Positions 1 through 8,840 of a stretch of 64,000 nt of DNA are shown one piece after another. This DNA is from Acidobacteriaceae bacterium KBS 83. Lineage in GTDB: Bacteria > Acidobacteriota > Terriglobia > Terriglobales > Acidobacteriaceae. Made by a program: the position numbers and the translations under genes. Where the stretch lies: the NCBI GenBank assembly GCA_000381585.1, contig KB906733.1, positions 945,378-1,009,377 of the forward strand, written 5' to 3'. The notes below the pieces were generated by a model that was given only the letters and a program-made list of their open reading frames with translations, ran no database searches and was not told the DNA's origin. Within the stretch, counting starts at the first letter, position 1. The number at the start of each line of letters is the position of its first letter.

Positions 1-779
1 CCGTATCACCGCCGCCCGATCCGAACGCCTTCGGCAACCGGGTGCGGCTGGACGTGCGTATCACATCCTCGCCGCAGATGGACTTCCAGAACTCCTTCGC
101 ACAGATCGCGGGCAGCGTGAATCTGCGCATCCGGGGCACCGTGGCCCAGCCCGCAGTGCTGGGCCGGATCAATATTACGGACGGTAAGGCCACCTTCAAC
201 GGGACTACCTACCAGTTGCAGCATGGAGACATTTTCTTCACCAATCCGGTCAAGATCGAGCCGGTGATCGACCTGGATGCGACGACGCGCATTGAAGAGT
301 ACGACGTCACGATCGGGTTGCATGGCACGGCCAACAAGCTGACGCCGAACTTCCGCTCTGAGCCGCCGCTGCCGGAGGCGGATGTGATTTCGCTGCTCGC
401 GCAGGGCCGGACGCAGGAGGAACAGTCAATTTACAGCACGCAACAGCAGCAGGCCGGTGTCAACGGCACGACCAACGCGCTGCTGAGCGGCGCGCTGAAT
501 GCCACGGTCAGCAACCGGATCCAGAAACTCTTCGGGGTCGGCAGCGTGAAGATCGACCCGACGTATACGGGGTCGCTGGGACAGTCGAGCGCCCGCATTA
601 CGGTGACGCAGAACATCGGCCAGCAAGTGCTGTTGACCTATTCCACCAGCATCAACTCGACTACCCAACAGCTGATCCAGGCGCAGGTGAATCTGACGCC
701 GACCTTCTCCGTGACCGCGGTGCGCGACGAAGCGGATGTCTTCAGCCTGCTGTTCAAGGTGCACAAACGATATAGGTGA
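1..779 (+). CDS. TamB-like translocation/assembly module protein, C-terminal part
   Basis: The frame is open from base 3 without a stop, so the start lies left of the window; 258 residues are visible. They are beta-rich and contain the motif VISLLAQGRT followed by a glycine/asparagine/glutamine-rich stretch. The protein ends in strands and a final basic SLLFKVHKRYR, as in DUF490/TamB C-terminal domains. TamB proteins span the periplasm and work with an Omp85 partner (TamA or BamA) in outer-membrane protein insertion or lipid transport. The partner would be expected to the left and is not visible. A YtfN/AsmA-like relative is the alternative. The next gene is 131 bases downstream on the same strand and is probably independent. 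Confidence 0.8.
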   Translation, partial: VSPPPDPNAFGNRVRLDVRITSSPQMDFQNSFAQIAGSVNLRIRGTVAQPAVLGRINITDGKATFNGTTYQLQHGDIFFTNPVKIEPVIDLDATTRIEEYDVTIGLHGTANKLTPNFRSEPPLPEADVISLLAQGRTQEEQSIYSTQQQQAGVNGTTNALLSGALNATVSNRIQKLFGVGSVKIDPTYTGSLGQSSARITVTQNIGQQVLLTYSTSINSTTQQLIQAQVNLTPTFSVTAVRDEADVFSLLFKVHKRYR

Positions 780-910
780 CTAAGGCGAATCTAGCAGCGT
801 CTTACAAATGGAAACGAGGAGTGGTAGGCTTCGGGTCGCTGGATTTCCGCGAAAATCCGCGACTTTGAGTCAGGGCGCCGCCCTCCCCGCGCTGTGTAAG
901 GAGAAAGAGA

Positions 911-1696
911 ATGCGCTTTTTGCGAACCATGATTGCCGCCGCTGTGCTGGCTGCTCCACTTGTCACCCTCACTGTTCCACCCGCTGCGTGGGCCGCAGCA
1001 GACGACTCGTCCAAGGACGACGCACAGATCCTGAAAGATGCCCAGAGCAAGCTGAAGAACAAGAAATTCAGCGGAGTGCAGGTCGCGGTGCAGAACGGCA
1101 TGGTGACGCTGACCGGATCCGTCCCGCTCTATGCAGACAAGCAGGATGCGCAGAAGAATGTTGGCAAGGTTAAGAATGTCGTGTCTGTAGTGAACGACAT
1201 CCAGGTGCAGGCGGGCGAGAGTACCGACCAGCAACTGGCGGACAAAATCGGCAAGCAACTGGCCTATGACCGCGTGGGCTATGGCAATGCATTCAACGCG
1301 ATCACCGCGTCGGTTCAGAACGGCGTTGTGACCATGGGCGGGCATGCGCTGGGGCCGGTGGCAAAGGACTCCGCGCTAAATATCGCGAAGCGAACCCCCG
1401 GTGTCACCAATGTGATCGATAAGATCGAGGTAGACCCCGTATCGCCGATGGATGACCGCATCCGCCAGCAAGTGGCGCGCAGGGTCTATGGCTATCCTTC
1501 GCTGAACAAATACGCCATCAATCCAGCGAACCCGATCCGCATTACGGTGATCAACGGCCATGTGATCCTGTCCGGGGTGGTGGACAACCAATCCGACAAG
1601 GATGTCGCGGGCATTCAGGCCAACACCGTCCCCGGAGTCTTCAGCGTGACGAACAATCTGCAGGTGGCGGGACAGCCTGAAGAAAAGCGCCAGTAG
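911..1696 (+). CDS. Secreted protein with three BON domains
   Basis: A 261-residue protein with an N-terminal signal peptide (about residues 1-29, ending AAWAAA). Three BON domains follow, at about 38-99, 105-175 and 180-252. Each has the pattern of a helix followed by a V-x-NG-x-V-x-L-x-G strand (NGMVTLTG, NGVVTMGG, NGHVILSG). BON domains are thought to bind phospholipid or stabilise the outer membrane, as in OsmY. A clear AAGGAG sits about seven bases before the ATG. Location is inferred to be periplasmic. The substrate or partner cannot be told from sequence. It lies next to the TamB-like gene, which fits an envelope role. Confidence 0.85.
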   Translation: MRFLRTMIAAAVLAAPLVTLTVPPAAWAAADDSSKDDAQILKDAQSKLKNKKFSGVQVAVQNGMVTLTGSVPLYADKQDAQKNVGKVKNVVSVVNDIQVQAGESTDQQLADKIGKQLAYDRVGYGNAFNAITASVQNGVVTMGGHALGPVAKDSALNIAKRTPGVTNVIDKIEVDPVSPMDDRIRQQVARRVYGYPSLNKYAINPANPIRITVINGHVILSGVVDNQSDKDVAGIQANTVPGVFSVTNNLQVAGQPEEKRQ

Positions 1697-1731
1697 CGAA
1701 AGAGATAGCTGAGTCGAATCTGTCTCCGATT

Positions 1732-1778
1732 GCGCCGGTTTTTCCCCGTTAGACTTAAAAGCGGGGAGAAAGCGGCGC
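1732..1778 (+). promoter_or_regulatory. Long hairpin sequestering the ribosome-binding site of the prenyltransferase gene
   Basis: Bases 1732-1748 pair with 1762-1778 around a 13-base loop: 15 Watson-Crick pairs, one G-U and one G-G mismatch. The right arm contains the only SD-like sequence (GGGGAGAAAG) and ends on the base before the ATG at 1779. No T-run follows, so it does not look like a terminator. As RNA it would hide the ribosome-binding site, as translation-controlling hairpins do. Function is inference. Confidence 0.6.
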
Positions 1779-2642
1779 ATGGCGTTTTGGCGAAGTCTGG
1801 GCACCACGCTCGAAATGATCAAGTGGGAGCACTCGGTGTTCGCGTTGCCCTTTGCGTTGACGGGCGCGGTGCTGGCGGCTGGCGGCTGGCCGCATGCCAT
1901 GCAGCTCTTCTGGATCATCGTCTGCATGATTATGGCGCGCTCCGCCGCGATGGCTTTCAATCGCTGGGCCGATGCGGATCTGGACGCGGCGAATCCGCGC
2001 ACGGCGTCGCGCGCGATCCCGGCAGGGCTTCTGTCGCGCGGCTTTGTCGGTGCATTCACGGTTGCGATGGCGCTCCTGTTTGTCTTCAGCGCGTCGCGAC
2101 TGAACCGTCTTTCACTGCTGCTGTCGCCCGTGGCGCTCGCGGTGTTGCTGGGCTACTCGTACATGAAGCGGATCACGCGCTGGTCGCATCTGGTGCTGGG
2201 GCTGGCGCTGGGCATGGCGCCGGCGGCCGCCTGGATTGCTATTCGCGGGAGCCTGGACGCACGCATCCTCGTGTTGACCGGGGCGGTGCTCTTCTGGGTC
2301 GCGGGGTTCGATGTCTTGTATGCATGCCAGGACGCTGCACACGATCGCGCGGTTGGGCTCCGGAGCGTTCCGCAAGCACTCGGATTGCACAAGGCCTTCG
2401 GTATCGCCCGCGTGATGCACGGCGTGATGCTGCTTCTGCTGGTCTGGCTGCTGTACCTGTTCCACCTAGGCGCGATTGCGGGGTGGGGGCTGGTGGTGGT
2501 GACGGCGCTCCTGTTTTATGAGCACTCAATCGTGTCCCCCACCGACATGCGGCGGCTCAATGCGGCCTTCTTCACACTGAACGGAATCATTTCGGTGCTG
2601 TTCTTCTGTTTCGTCGCAGTGGCGGTGACGTTGCATCACTAA
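1779..2642 (+). CDS. mqnP: UbiA-family prenyltransferase, MqnP-like (menaquinone biosynthesis)
   Basis: A 287-residue polytopic membrane protein with about eight to nine hydrophobic segments. The first prenyl-diphosphate/Mg motif is NRWADADLD (61-69) and the second is YACQDAAHD (180-188), so both Asp-rich loops of UbiA enzymes are intact. The NRxxDxxxD form is that of the UbiA-like group (TIGR01475) used in the futalosine route, where MqnP prenylates the naphthoate precursor. 4-hydroxybenzoate prenyltransferase is the alternative. ATG 1779 directly follows a hairpin containing the SD. An in-frame ATG at 1815 (residue 13) has no SD. No other mqn genes are in view. Confidence 0.75.
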   Translation: MAFWRSLGTTLEMIKWEHSVFALPFALTGAVLAAGGWPHAMQLFWIIVCMIMARSAAMAFNRWADADLDAANPRTASRAIPAGLLSRGFVGAFTVAMALLFVFSASRLNRLSLLLSPVALAVLLGYSYMKRITRWSHLVLGLALGMAPAAAWIAIRGSLDARILVLTGAVLFWVAGFDVLYACQDAAHDRAVGLRSVPQALGLHKAFGIARVMHGVMLLLLVWLLYLFHLGAIAGWGLVVVTALLFYEHSIVSPTDMRRLNAAFFTLNGIISVLFFCFVAVAVTLHH

Positions 2643-2647
2643 CAGCG

Positions 2648-2677
2648 CAAAAAATGCCTGCGCCTTTCGGCGCAGGC
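2648..2677 (-). terminator. Rho-independent terminator of the CsbD operon
   Basis: A perfect nine-base stem GCCTGCGCC/GGCGCAGGC with a four-base loop. Read on the reverse strand it is followed by ATTTTTT, so it ends the leftward CsbD transcript. It may also slow rightward readthrough from the prenyltransferase gene. Confidence 0.85.
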
Positions 2678-2706
2678 TGGTCATCGGAGAAACGATGTAC
2701 TCGGTG

Positions 2707-3027
2707 CTAGGAGTTGGCCGCGTGCTTCGCGCGCTCGCGCTCCTTGAAATCGTCGATTTTCTCGTTCGCCTTCTTTTTCATTTCGGCAACTTTGTCAGCG
2801 AAATCTTCCCGGTTCGCGTTCGCGGTGTCTTCCGCCTCGGCGGCATGACGATCATGCGTGGTACGTGCCGCGTCCTTGGCATTGCCCCAGGTTTCCTTGG
2901 CCGCGCCCTTCACCTGGTCCGCGACGCCCTGATTGGCAAGCTTTTGATTGCCCACAGCTTCGCCAAGCTTTTCCTTTGCTTTGCCGACACCCTGCTCGAA
3001 TTTTCCTGCTACCTGGTCCTTATCCAT
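2707..3027 (-). CDS. CsbD family stress-response protein
   Basis: A 106-residue, very hydrophilic, Lys/Ala/Asp/Glu-rich protein. It begins with the CsbD signature (MDKDQVAGKFEQGVGKAKEK followed by LGEAVGNQKLANQG), and the rest is a predicted charged helix. Start ATG 3027 is chosen over the upstream 3060 because AGGAGG lies five bases before it. CsbD proteins are abundant general-stress proteins of unknown biochemistry (sigma-B regulated in Bacillus). The gene lies 78 bases behind the small membrane protein at 3106-3258 and probably shares its transcript. A strong terminator follows. Confidence 0.9.
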   Translation of the reverse strand: MDKDQVAGKFEQGVGKAKEKLGEAVGNQKLANQGVADQVKGAAKETWGNAKDAARTTHDRHAAEAEDTANANREDFADKVAEMKKKANEKIDDFKERERAKHAANS

Positions 3028-3105
3028 GCTTACCTCCTGGATTTTTGTTGTGATGCGCACGGCATGATCGTGTAACGCATGCCGTGCGCCAAGTACACCT
3101 CGGCC

Positions 3106-3258
3106 CTAGACGGCTGTTCGACGCCCGCCAATGAGCTGCAGTATGAGCACCACCAACGCGATGAGAAGCAGAATGTGTATATATGCTCCCAGTACGTGGA
3201 ATCCTACGAAGCCCAACAGCCACAGCACCAGCAATACGACAAAGATTGTCCAGAGCAT
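3106..3258 (-). CDS. Small lmo0937/DUF5670-like membrane protein (50 aa)
   Basis: A 50-codon gene on the reverse strand, ATG at 3256-3258 and TAG at 3106-3108, with AGGAG about ten bases upstream. The product starts MLWTIFVVLLVLWLLGF, has two hydrophobic segments split by a short G/H/Y turn (GFHVLGAYIH), and ends QLIGGRRTAV. This two-helix layout with a basic tail is that of the lmo0937 family, widespread in soil bacteria and often found beside CsbD. Function is unknown. Co-transcription with csbD is likely, which suggests an envelope-stress role. Confidence 0.75.
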   Translation of the reverse strand: MLWTIFVVLLVLWLLGFVGFHVLGAYIHILLLIALVVLILQLIGGRRTAV

Positions 3259-3365
3259 TTGTATCTATCTCCTCGCAAATATGCGCGCTTCGGTATGTTA
3301 TGGTGCGCTTGACGGCGCGTGAGTTGCCGTAACTGCGCAAATAAATAAATCCGTTTTGAGGATTC

Positions 3366-4187
3366 ATGAAGATAGCTATCCAAGGCGAACTCGGTTCGTT
3401 CAGCCACCAGGCCGCACTTCGTTCGATACCGGACGCTACGGTTATTCCCTGTGTGCTCTCCGCCGATGCTTTTGAGCGGCTGCGCAAGGGTGAAGTCGAT
3501 GCCATCATGATTCCGATCGAGAACTCGCTCGCCGGCTCGGTCGTCGAACACTACGATCTGCTGCGCGAACATTCTGTTTTTATCGAGCGCGAGATAGTCG
3601 TGCGCATTGAACACAATGTCATCGGGATCGGCGACAGCAACATGGAGGAGGTGCAGCGCGTCTACTCGCACCCGGTTGCGCTGGCACAGTGCCGCAGCTT
3701 TTTTTTGCAGCATCCCGGCATTGAGCCGATTGCGTTCTATGACACGGCCGGAGCTGTGAAACAGATCATCCAACTACGCGAACGGCACTCCGCGGCGATT
3801 GCGGGCAAACAGGCGGCGGAGCTCTACGGCGGCGTAGTGCTGATGGAGGGGGTAGAAGATAACTCCGCCAACTTCACCCGTTTTTTTCTGGTGCGGGAAG
3901 GGGCGCCGGCAACCATTCCCGAAGGAGCTCACAAACTAAGCATCTGCTGCAGTGTCCCCCACCGGCCGGGTGCGCTGGCTACGGTTCTGGCCGAGGTAGC
4001 CGCGGCAGGCGGCAACCTGACCCATCTGCAATCGCGGCCGGTCCATGGACGGCCGTGGCACTACTACATCTTTCTCGACGCCCTGATGGCCGACGCCGGG
4101 GCAACGGAGCGGTTGCTGGACCGGCTCTCCGAGCTGGGCACCAGTAGCAAGGTGCTGGGAAGGTATGCCCCCGCGCCCGAGGGATAA
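3366..4187 (+). CDS. pheA: Prephenate dehydratase
   Basis: A 273-residue monofunctional enzyme converting prephenate to phenylpyruvate in phenylalanine synthesis (cytoplasm). The dehydratase domain (1-180) starts with the typical GxxGSFSHQAA motif and carries the catalytic TRF triad at 171-173 (SANFTRFFLV). A C-terminal ACT domain (about 189-268) has PGALATVL and LQSRP, a variant of the ESRP phenylalanine-binding motif, so feedback inhibition by phenylalanine is expected. No chorismate mutase domain is fused. GAGG lies four bases before the ATG. It diverges from the small membrane gene to the left and precedes lon, but with a 252-base gap, so probably not in its operon. Confidence 0.93.
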   Translation: MKIAIQGELGSFSHQAALRSIPDATVIPCVLSADAFERLRKGEVDAIMIPIENSLAGSVVEHYDLLREHSVFIEREIVVRIEHNVIGIGDSNMEEVQRVYSHPVALAQCRSFFLQHPGIEPIAFYDTAGAVKQIIQLRERHSAAIAGKQAAELYGGVVLMEGVEDNSANFTRFFLVREGAPATIPEGAHKLSICCSVPHRPGALATVLAEVAAAGGNLTHLQSRPVHGRPWHYYIFLDALMADAGATERLLDRLSELGTSSKVLGRYAPAPEG

Positions 4188-4439
4188 GGGATTGGTGATG
4201 ACGGAACCGCAAACGGGCGGTGCCCGCTCGTAACGCACCGAGGAGTGGGCAAAGAACACAAAAATCAAGCCTTCCGACAATTTCGCCGATAGACTTCTGG
4301 GGCGGTGAGGACGGGACTGGGAGGCAAATGCATCCAACCAGTAGGGCCCGAAAGTCACGCCGCCCTAGTACCCGTCGATTCCTGCGACTTTTGGAACCCT
4401 GATGCGTCCAATGTACACATATTTGATATAAGGACACTC

Positions 4440-6908
4440 ATGGCTAGCGACTTCCTCAGTATTATTGAACCCGCCAATCGCACGCAGCGGGACGAGAGCG
4501 GCGAACCTGCGGCGAGCGGACGGATCCTCCCCGTTCTGCCGGTCCGGGACACGGTCTTGTTTCCCCATGCCGTGCTGCCGTTGACGGTGGGCCGGGAAAG
4601 CTCGATCCAGCTCATCCAATCGCTCGGCGACGAAAAAACAGTAGTGGTGGTGGCACAGCGCGACGCTCGCGTCGATGCGCCCCAACCCAGCGACCTGCAC
4701 GCTGTTGGCACACTGGCGACGGTGCACAAAGTCGTCAAGATGCCCAATCAGAGCCTGTTTGTCTTCACCGAAGGCACGCAGCGCGTGAAGCTGGGCGAAT
4801 TCAACCAATTTGAGCCGTTCATGACGGCAGGGGTGGAGCCCGTGCCCGAGATCACGCCGGCCAAGGGCACGGAGATCGAAGCTCTGCACCGCAATGTGAC
4901 CTCGCAGTTCCAGCAGATCGTGACCTCCTCGCCGACGTTGTCGGACGAGTTACAGACGATCGCGCTGAACATCGAAGATCCAGGCCGCTTGGTGGACTTC
5001 ATTGCGTCGTCCCTGCCGTTTTTGCCGACCACCGAAAAGCAGGAGCTGCTGGAGACGCCGGACGTGGTGTCGCGCATGGAGCGGATCAACAAGCACCTTG
5101 CCAAGGAGCTTGAGGTTCAGCAACTGCGCAACAAGATCCAGTCCGAGGTGCAGGACCAGGTGCAGCAGTCGCAGCGCGACTACTACCTGCGCGAGCAGAT
5201 GAAGGCGATCCAGAAGGAACTCGGAGAAATGGACGAGGGCCAGAAGGATATCCAGGAGCTGCGTGACAAGATCGAAGCGGCGGGCATGCCGGAAGAGGTG
5301 AAGAAAGAGGCGACCAAGGAGCTAAACCGGCTCTCGCGCATGTCGCCGATGGCAGCGGATTATTCGCTGACGCGGAACTACATCGAGTGGCTGGCGGTGC
5401 TGCCATGGACCAAGAGCTCTGGCGGCGCAGTTGACATTGCGAAGGCGAAGGAGATCCTGGACGAGGACCACTACGATCTGAAGAAGGTGAAGGACCGCAT
5501 CCTGGACTACCTGAGCGTGCGCCGGCTGAAGCCGGACATGAAGGGACCGATCCTGTGCTTTGTCGGACCTCCGGGCGTAGGCAAGACCTCGCTGGGCCGT
5601 TCGATCGCGCGCGCACTGGGACGCAAGTTCCAGCGCATCTCGCTCGGCGGTATGCATGACGAGGCGGAGATTCGCGGACATCGGCGCACCTACATCGGCG
5701 CGTTGCCCGGACAGATCATGCAGGCGCTGCGCCGCGCGGAGACGAACGATCCCGTCTTCATGCTGGACGAGATCGACAAGCTGGGACGCGACTTCCGTGG
5801 CGACCCAGCCTCGGCGCTGCTCGAGACGCTCGATCCGGAGCAGAACAACACGTTCCGCGACAACTATCTGGACGTGCCGTTCGATCTGTCGAAGGTGCTT
5901 TTCATCTGCACCGCGAACATGCTCGATCCGGTGCCCGCGCCGCTGCTTGACCGCATGGAGATCATCGACCTCTCGGGTTATACCGAAGAGGAGAAGGTCC
6001 ACATCGCGTTCCGCTATCTGATTCCGCGGCAGATCAAGGAGAACGGCATACAGCCGGGGGAGGATGGCCGCGCGCAGATCGAGTTCCCCGAGGACAGCGT
6101 GAGCTTCATCGTGCGGCATTACACGCGTGAGGCCGGGGTCCGTAAGCTGGAGCAGTTGATTGGCACCGTCTGCCGCAAGCAGGCGCGCCGCATCGCGGAA
6201 GGCAAGACGGACACGCTGGTGGTCGATCGCGCGACGATCCACGAGTTCCTTGGCGGCATCAAGGTGCGGGTGGACACGGAGATTGCGGAGCGCACCAAGC
6301 GCGCCGGCGTATCCGTGGGGCTTGCGTGGACGCCTGCGGGCGGCGACGTCCTGTTCATCGAGGCGAACCGCATGAAGGGCAAGGGCGGCTTCACAATGAC
6401 CGGGCAGCTGGGCGATGTGATGCGCGAGTCGATGCAGGCGGCACTGAGCTGGGTGCGGTCGAATGCGGCTGAGCTTGGCCTGAAGGAAGACTTCACCTCC
6501 GAGCAGGACCTGCACATCCACGTGCCGGCCGGCGCTATTCCCAAGGATGGCCCGTCCGCAGGCGTGGCGATGGCAACCGCGATTGTCTCGTTGATGACCG
6601 ATACACCGATTCATCCGCTGACGGCGATGACCGGTGAGATCACACTCAGCGGCAATGTACTCCCGGTGGGCGGCATCAAGGAGAAGTTCCTTGCGGCCAA
6701 GCGCGCGGGCGTCATCGACGTGATTCTTCCGGCGGAAAACCGGCAGAACGTCGAAGAGGACCTGACGCCGGATCAGACGGACGGTGTCACGATCCACTAC
6801 GCGAAGACCATCGATGATGTGCTGCGGGTTGCACTGCCTCGCTCGTCGAGCGAACAGCAGCATGACAGCGAGCTGCGCGAGCAGGTGATCGAGCACGCTA
6901 CAGCCTAA
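4440..6908 (+). CDS. lon: ATP-dependent protease Lon (first copy)
   Basis: An 822-residue ATP-dependent serine protease degrading misfolded and regulatory proteins in the cytoplasm. It has an N-terminal LON substrate-binding domain (about 30-220), an AAA+ module with Walker A GPPGVGKT (376-383) and Walker B in [11 protein letters not shown], and a protease domain with the catalytic Ser706 in PKDGPSAG and Lys749 in GGIKEK (43 residues apart as in E. coli). The frame is open further upstream to 4305. ATG 4440 is preferred because AAGGA precedes it by six bases and the length then fits the family. A strong terminator follows. A paralogue lies at 51854-54298. Confidence 0.95.
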   Translation: MASDFLSIIEPANRTQRDESGEPAASGRILPVLPVRDTVLFPHAVLPLTVGRESSIQLIQSLGDEKTVVVVAQRDARVDAPQPSDLHAVGTLATVHKVVKMPNQSLFVFTEGTQRVKLGEFNQFEPFMTAGVEPVPEITPAKGTEIEALHRNVTSQFQQIVTSSPTLSDELQTIALNIEDPGRLVDFIASSLPFLPTTEKQELLETPDVVSRMERINKHLAKELEVQQLRNKIQSEVQDQVQQSQRDYYLREQMKAIQKELGEMDEGQKDIQELRDKIEAAGMPEEVKKEATKELNRLSRMSPMAADYSLTRNYIEWLAVLPWTKSSGGAVDIAKAKEILDEDHYDLKKVKDRILDYLSVRRLKPDMKGPILCFVGPPGVGKTSLGRSIARALGRKFQRISLGGMHDEAEIRGHRRTYIGALPGQIMQALRRAETNDPVFMLDEIDKLGRDFRGDPASALLETLDPEQNNTFRDNYLDVPFDLSKVLFICTANMLDPVPAPLLDRMEIIDLSGYTEEEKVHIAFRYLIPRQIKENGIQPGEDGRAQIEFPEDSVSFIVRHYTREAGVRKLEQLIGTVCRKQARRIAEGKTDTLVVDRATIHEFLGGIKVRVDTEIAERTKRAGVSVGLAWTPAGGDVLFIEANRMKGKGGFTMTGQLGDVMRESMQAALSWVRSNAAELGLKEDFTSEQDLHIHVPAGAIPKDGPSAGVAMATAIVSLMTDTPIHPLTAMTGEITLSGNVLPVGGIKEKFLAAKRAGVIDVILPAENRQNVEEDLTPDQTDGVTIHYAKTIDDVLRVALPRSSSEQQHDSELREQVIEHATA

Positions 6909-6925
6909 TCGCAGAAGGCAAAACA

Positions 6926-6960
6926 AAAGGCCTCGCCGGAATGGCGGGGCCTTTCTCTTT
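6926..6960 (+). terminator. Rho-independent terminator after lon
   Basis: Stem AAAGGCCTCGCC/GGCGGGGCCTTT with one G-U pair and a short GGAAT loop, followed by TTTCTCTTT. It starts 17 bases after the lon stop codon. Confidence 0.85.
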
Positions 6961-7004
6961 CTCGCGAAAATCGTTGGATCGATAGCGGGTTCAAGACCGG
7001 CCGA

Positions 7005-8057
7005 TCATTTCTTCCGCTCTGCGGTCCACCGCCCATCGGCGCGACCCTCCACTTTCACCCGTCCCTTCGCTGAATCTCCATCCACCCATCCGGCAAACGT
7101 CGCAATCACGGTTCCAGGCTGCTTGTGCCACGTCCCGCCGAATGTCAGTTCCACATAGCCGTCGCGCCACACACCGCTCACTTGTTGGTCTGGGCCAAGT
7201 TCGCCTGACCATATGCCAACGAGATTGCTGTCTTGGCGAACCAGCTTGAGAGTGCCGCTGATGCCGCCGGCATCGGTGGCACATGTGACTTCCCAAGTGC
7301 CGGCGGCCTCTCGATTGTTTTCGAGCGGTTCAGGCTTGGAGTTACTGATCCTCAGATTGGAGAAGTATGTTTCCTGTCCCGTATACCCCCACAGTGCAAT
7401 GGCGCCCTGCAGGTCTTCGCCCTTGAGACCGTCGACGATGAGGCTCGGCCTGTCTGAGCCGTTGACGTAGAGTTTGCTCTGACGGCCATGCACTTCGATC
7501 TTCATCTTCGTCCACTCATCGGTCTGCAAATCCGCGTACGACTCGTAGATGAAGGGCCAATTCCGCCGCAGCTTCTCCCATCCGAAATCCGGCTCGGACG
7601 TGTATTGGACAGAGTGATTCCGCTTTGCCTGATCGTCTTCCGTGGCGTTGCCGGGTCGCAGATAGAAGAGCTCATAGTGTGATCCGTCATCGCGGCCACG
7701 GAACGCGATGCCGCTGAAGCCCGGCCTCCTTACGCCCGGCGGCTTGACCAGTTTCGTCGCAATGTCCACGTCGATCGTGCCATCGCGAAACTGCGTTCCA
7801 TTGATGTAGGCAAGCGCGGGCTCATCCGCCGCATCTTTCGTCAAGCGAACGGCTTTGCGGCCCCGATACTCGACCGCTTCCGCCTTTACGCCGGGTGCCA
7901 ACACCAAATCCTTGATGTCGGTGAGCGCAAAGGTCTGCGATGTCGGCGCTACTGCTTCATCGGTTTTGGCAACCTCTCGCGCTGCGCCGGTCTGTGCTGC
8001 GGATAAGAGAAGCAGTGCGATTCCAAAGGCAGAGGAGACTCTGATCGATCGCGGCAT
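7005..8057 (-). CDS. Secreted concanavalin A-like (DUF1080/LamG-type) domain protein
   Basis: About 350 residues with a signal peptide (SSAFGIALLLLSAAQTGAA). Residues of roughly 40-240 form a jelly-roll domain with FSGIAFRGRDDGSHYELFYLRPG and a YVNGS turn, as in 3-keto-disaccharide hydrolase/laminin-G-like (DUF1080) proteins. A C-terminal region (from GTWEVTCATD) looks like a separate beta-barrel domain. It may bind or cleave glycans outside the cytoplasm, but no catalytic residues can be named with confidence. The start is uncertain: ATG 8057 gives the cleaner signal peptide, ATG 8093 is in frame upstream, and neither has a strong SD. Confidence 0.65.
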   Translation of the reverse strand: MPRSIRVSSAFGIALLLLSAAQTGAAREVAKTDEAVAPTSQTFALTDIKDLVLAPGVKAEAVEYRGRKAVRLTKDAADEPALAYINGTQFRDGTIDVDIATKLVKPPGVRRPGFSGIAFRGRDDGSHYELFYLRPGNATEDDQAKRNHSVQYTSEPDFGWEKLRRNWPFIYESYADLQTDEWTKMKIEVHGRQSKLYVNGSDRPSLIVDGLKGEDLQGAIALWGYTGQETYFSNLRISNSKPEPLENNREAAGTWEVTCATDAGGISGTLKLVRQDSNLVGIWSGELGPDQQVSGVWRDGYVELTFGGTWHKQPGTVIATFAGWVDGDSAKGRVKVEGRADGRWTAERKK

Positions 8058-8187
8058 GAGCGGAACAGTAGGAGGGAGTTCCAGGGGAAGCAAGCATTCG
8101 TGTGACGAGGGAGCAAAAATGTGGTGTGGATGGCTATTGATTTTTCGAGATTGCTACGCGAAGGGCACACACCGTCGACCAAAAAAC

Positions 8188-8214
8188 GAAAGGCCCCACT
8201 CGGTGAGGCCTTTT
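8188..8214 (-). terminator. Rho-independent terminator of the small gene 8281-8481
   Basis: Hairpin AAAGGCC-C-CAC/GTG-A-GGCCTTT around TCG. On the reverse strand it is followed by CGTTTTTT, and a TTTT also follows on the forward strand. It separates the 66-residue gene from the secreted protein gene downstream. Confidence 0.75.
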
Positions 8215-8280
8215 CGTAATGGCTGGATTGCGGGTTATTGAAAGACTAAGTTTGCGATGGGGCCCGCAGATACTTACAGC

Positions 8281-8481
8281 TCATGCCTGGAACCGAAACC
8301 TGTCGTTTGCGTGAATCAATTGGTTGTAGCGCTCCCACTCGCGGCGATAGCCCTGGATGATGCGCCAGATGATTCCTTCATCCGGCGAAGACCGCGCGGG
8401 AGAGTTTCGCAGGTCTCGAATATGGCTCTGGATGGCTGCCTGGCGATGACGCCAGATTCGCTTCGCTTCTCGGAGAGTCAT
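8281..8481 (-). CDS. Small basic protein of unknown function (66 aa)
   Basis: The product (MTLREAKRIWRHRQAAIQSH...) is rich in Arg, Trp and Gln and is predicted all-helical, without a signal peptide or membrane segment. Support for a real gene is the unusually good ribosome-binding site GAGGTGATC seven bases before the ATG, plus a terminator 67 bases after the stop. No family was recognised. The amphipathic Arg/Trp-rich helix could suggest nucleic-acid or membrane contact, but that is only an impression. Confidence 0.55.
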   Translation of the reverse strand: MTLREAKRIWRHRQAAIQSHIRDLRNSPARSSPDEGIIWRIIQGYRREWERYNQLIHANDRFRFQA

Positions 8482-8840
8482 TGTGGATCACCTCACCTAT
8501 CGGCCAGTGTTGTGTCCCTACTTCATGCGATGCTGACTCCGTCTCAGGCTTTGCATGCTTTTGCGAACTTTCAGGCCTAACAACTTGTGGTTCCGGCACC
8601 GATCGAAGGCAACTCGTCACATGGGAAAAAATGCAGAGAGCCATCCCGACTTTCTTACCCGACGGAGGGAGTTTTTCCTTTTGAGCGGGGTGGGCGGCAA
8701 GATCGCGGAGCGCTGGGCCACCGTGACGCCGCCTGCGGAAGGAACGTCGTGAACAAAAACGCAATTGCATGATCCGGCGTCGGTGTGAAGGCTTGATTGC
8801 GGATACATCGCGAGCGGAGACTGAGGGACAGGAGGAAGTA
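8482..8840. other. Intergenic region with one doubtful small frame
   Basis: A 359-base stretch between the divergent small gene and the NmrA-like pseudogene. A 43-codon frame at 8621-8752 (see the separate entry) is the only candidate. I see no convincing promoter, RNA gene or repeat in the rest. Confidence 0.4.
8621..8752 (+). CDS. Doubtful 43-codon ORF with a Tat-like RRREFFLLSG motif
   Basis: Reads MGKNAESHPDFLTRRREFFL, then LSGVGGKIAERW and a proline-rich end. The TRRREFFLLSG stretch resembles a twin-arginine signal motif but is followed by only a short, weakly hydrophobic segment. A GAAGG lies about eleven bases upstream, which is far. It may be a remnant of a larger Tat-exported protein or chance. 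Confidence 0.2.
   Translation: MGKNAESHPDFLTRRREFFLLSGVGGKIAERWATVTPPAEGTS

Noticed and set aside
5322-6926. Long open frame (534 codons) on the reverse strand opposite lon
   Set aside because: Pure antisense of the Lon AAA+/protease domains in GC-rich DNA. The product is Arg/His/Leu-rich with no domain and no SD.
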